Positions 5,129-5,803 of a stretch of 5,803 nt of DNA are shown here, piece after piece (positions within the stretch are counted from its first letter, which is position 1; the number at the start of each line of letters is the position of its first letter). Under the pieces are notes generated by a model. The model ran no database searches. It was not told where the DNA came from and saw nothing but the letters and a program-made list of their open reading frames with translations. Made by a program: the position numbers and the translations under genes. Where the stretch lies: NCBI GenBank assembly GCA_023441845.1, contig JAEZNF010000232.1, forward strand, positions 1 to 5,803, written 5' to 3'. Origin of the DNA: Bacillota bacterium (GTDB lineage: Bacteria; Bacillota; Clostridia; Acetivibrionales; DSM-2933).

Positions 5129-5803
5129 ATGAGTAAAAGCGTTCAGGAAGCCATAAGAAATATATACGATAAGAAGCAGCTTAAGAACCATGATGATCAT
5201 ATGTTTAAAAAAGATGAGGTCTATAAAAAAGTTCCTTCAATAAAAGAACTTGAAAACGAAATACAACTCCTCGGAGTTCGGTATAATAAAATGATCTTAC
5301 TTTCAAACTGTCCTTCGGATTACGCAGCAAATGAATTATCCTTAAAGATTGACAGTTTAAAAAAAGAAAAGGTGAGGCTTCTTATAGAATCGGGATTTCC
5401 TGATGATTACCTGGAACCGGTTTATTCATGCAGCTTTTGTAAGGATACAGGGCAAATTGAAAACGTCGGCGGATTTGAAAGCTGTTCCTGCTATAAGCAG
5501 CACTTAATTGATCTGCTGTATAAAAGGTCAAACATAAAACTAATAGAAAAAGAAAACTTTGAGTTCTTTGATGAAAACCTTTATCCCGATACTGCAAACG
5601 AAAGTAAATACGGTATTAAGAAGTCCCCCAGGGAGCACATTTTGGCAGTAAAGGAAAGGTGTATAAGGTTTATAGAAAACTTTGATTCCCCTGAAGAAAA
5701 GAGCTTATACTTCTGTGGTCCGGCAGGTAACGGCAAGACCTTTATGGCAAGCTGCGTAGCCGCTGAAATTATGAAAAGGGGAAAAACCGTCCTGTATCAG
5801 ACA
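5129..5803 (+). CDS. DnaC/DnaI-type helicase-loader ATPase, 3' end outside the window
   Basis: The first 225 residues are present and the frame is open to the window edge. The family loads the hexameric replicative helicase using ATP. The N-terminal region (about 1-95) is helical and charged and probably contacts helicase or DnaD partners. A cysteine cluster, C101-x2-C104 and C119-x-C121, fits a zinc-binding module as in Firmicute DnaC/DnaI-like loaders. An AAA+ domain then begins, with Walker A GPAGNGKT (197-204; K203, T204) after a SLYFCG strand, and the strand TVLYQT starts at 220. Walker B and sensor residues lie beyond the edge. The start is ATG 5129, with AAGAGGGA (5115-5122) upstream. 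The 21-bp gap to the DnaD-domain gene implies one operon. An IstB transposition helper is the main alternative; the neighbour and the cysteine cluster argue against it. Confidence 0.93.
   Translation, partial: MSKSVQEAIRNIYDKKQLKNHDDHMFKKDEVYKKVPSIKELENEIQLLGVRYNKMILLSNCPSDYAANELSLKIDSLKKEKVRLLIESGFPDDYLEPVYSCSFCKDTGQIENVGGFESCSCYKQHLIDLLYKRSNIKLIEKENFEFFDENLYPDTANESKYGIKKSPREHILAVKERCIRFIENFDSPEEKSLYFCGPAGNGKTFMASCVAAEIMKRGKTVLYQT

Overview
The window is AT-rich DNA that looks chromosomal and comes from a low-GC Gram-positive bacterium, most likely a member of the Clostridia. The evidence is the AGGAGG-like ribosome binding sites, the TTGACA/TATAAT promoters, a UPF0291 (DUF896) protein, a YitT-family membrane protein and a DnaD-domain/DnaC-type helicase-loader gene pair. 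Genes are sparse: well over half of the first 4.1 kb is non-coding but rich in inverted repeats.

Layout. Positions 1-580 hold no confident gene. They contain a 13-bp tandem repeat (152-190), a possible decayed minus-strand reading frame (305-538) and a promoter for the UPF0291 gene (581-790). Positions 791-1140 contain a compact multi-hairpin element (about 873-965) and a promoter. Next come two closely spaced small genes with hydrophobic N-termini: a 122-residue exported or anchored protein starting with TTG (1141-1509) and a 44-residue single-pass membrane protein (1538-1672). A YitT-family protein follows (1898-2761). Similar paired-hairpin elements lie on both sides of it, and a second repeat island (2992-3222) bounded by inverted CTAAATTCC...ATCACATATA arms lies further downstream.

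Two tRNA genes follow on the minus strand, tRNA-Thr(UGU) at 3298-3373 and tRNA-Val(UAC) at 3778-3853. Each has its own promoter and hairpin terminator. Between them, on the plus strand, are an extended -10 box, a ribosome-binding-site-like sequence and the tRNA-Val terminator hairpin, which is bidirectional. Together these could define a short transcript of unknown role.

The right end carries a DnaD-domain protein (4136-5107) with its own promoter, followed after 21 bp by a DnaC/IstB-type ATPase (5129 to beyond the window). This pair very probably acts in replication restart or initiation by delivering the replicative helicase to DNA. I see no phage, transposase, CRISPR or defence genes. The most unusual material is the set of intergenic repeat and hairpin elements and the possible small RNA between the tRNAs; none of it can be shown to be a new system from this sequence alone.
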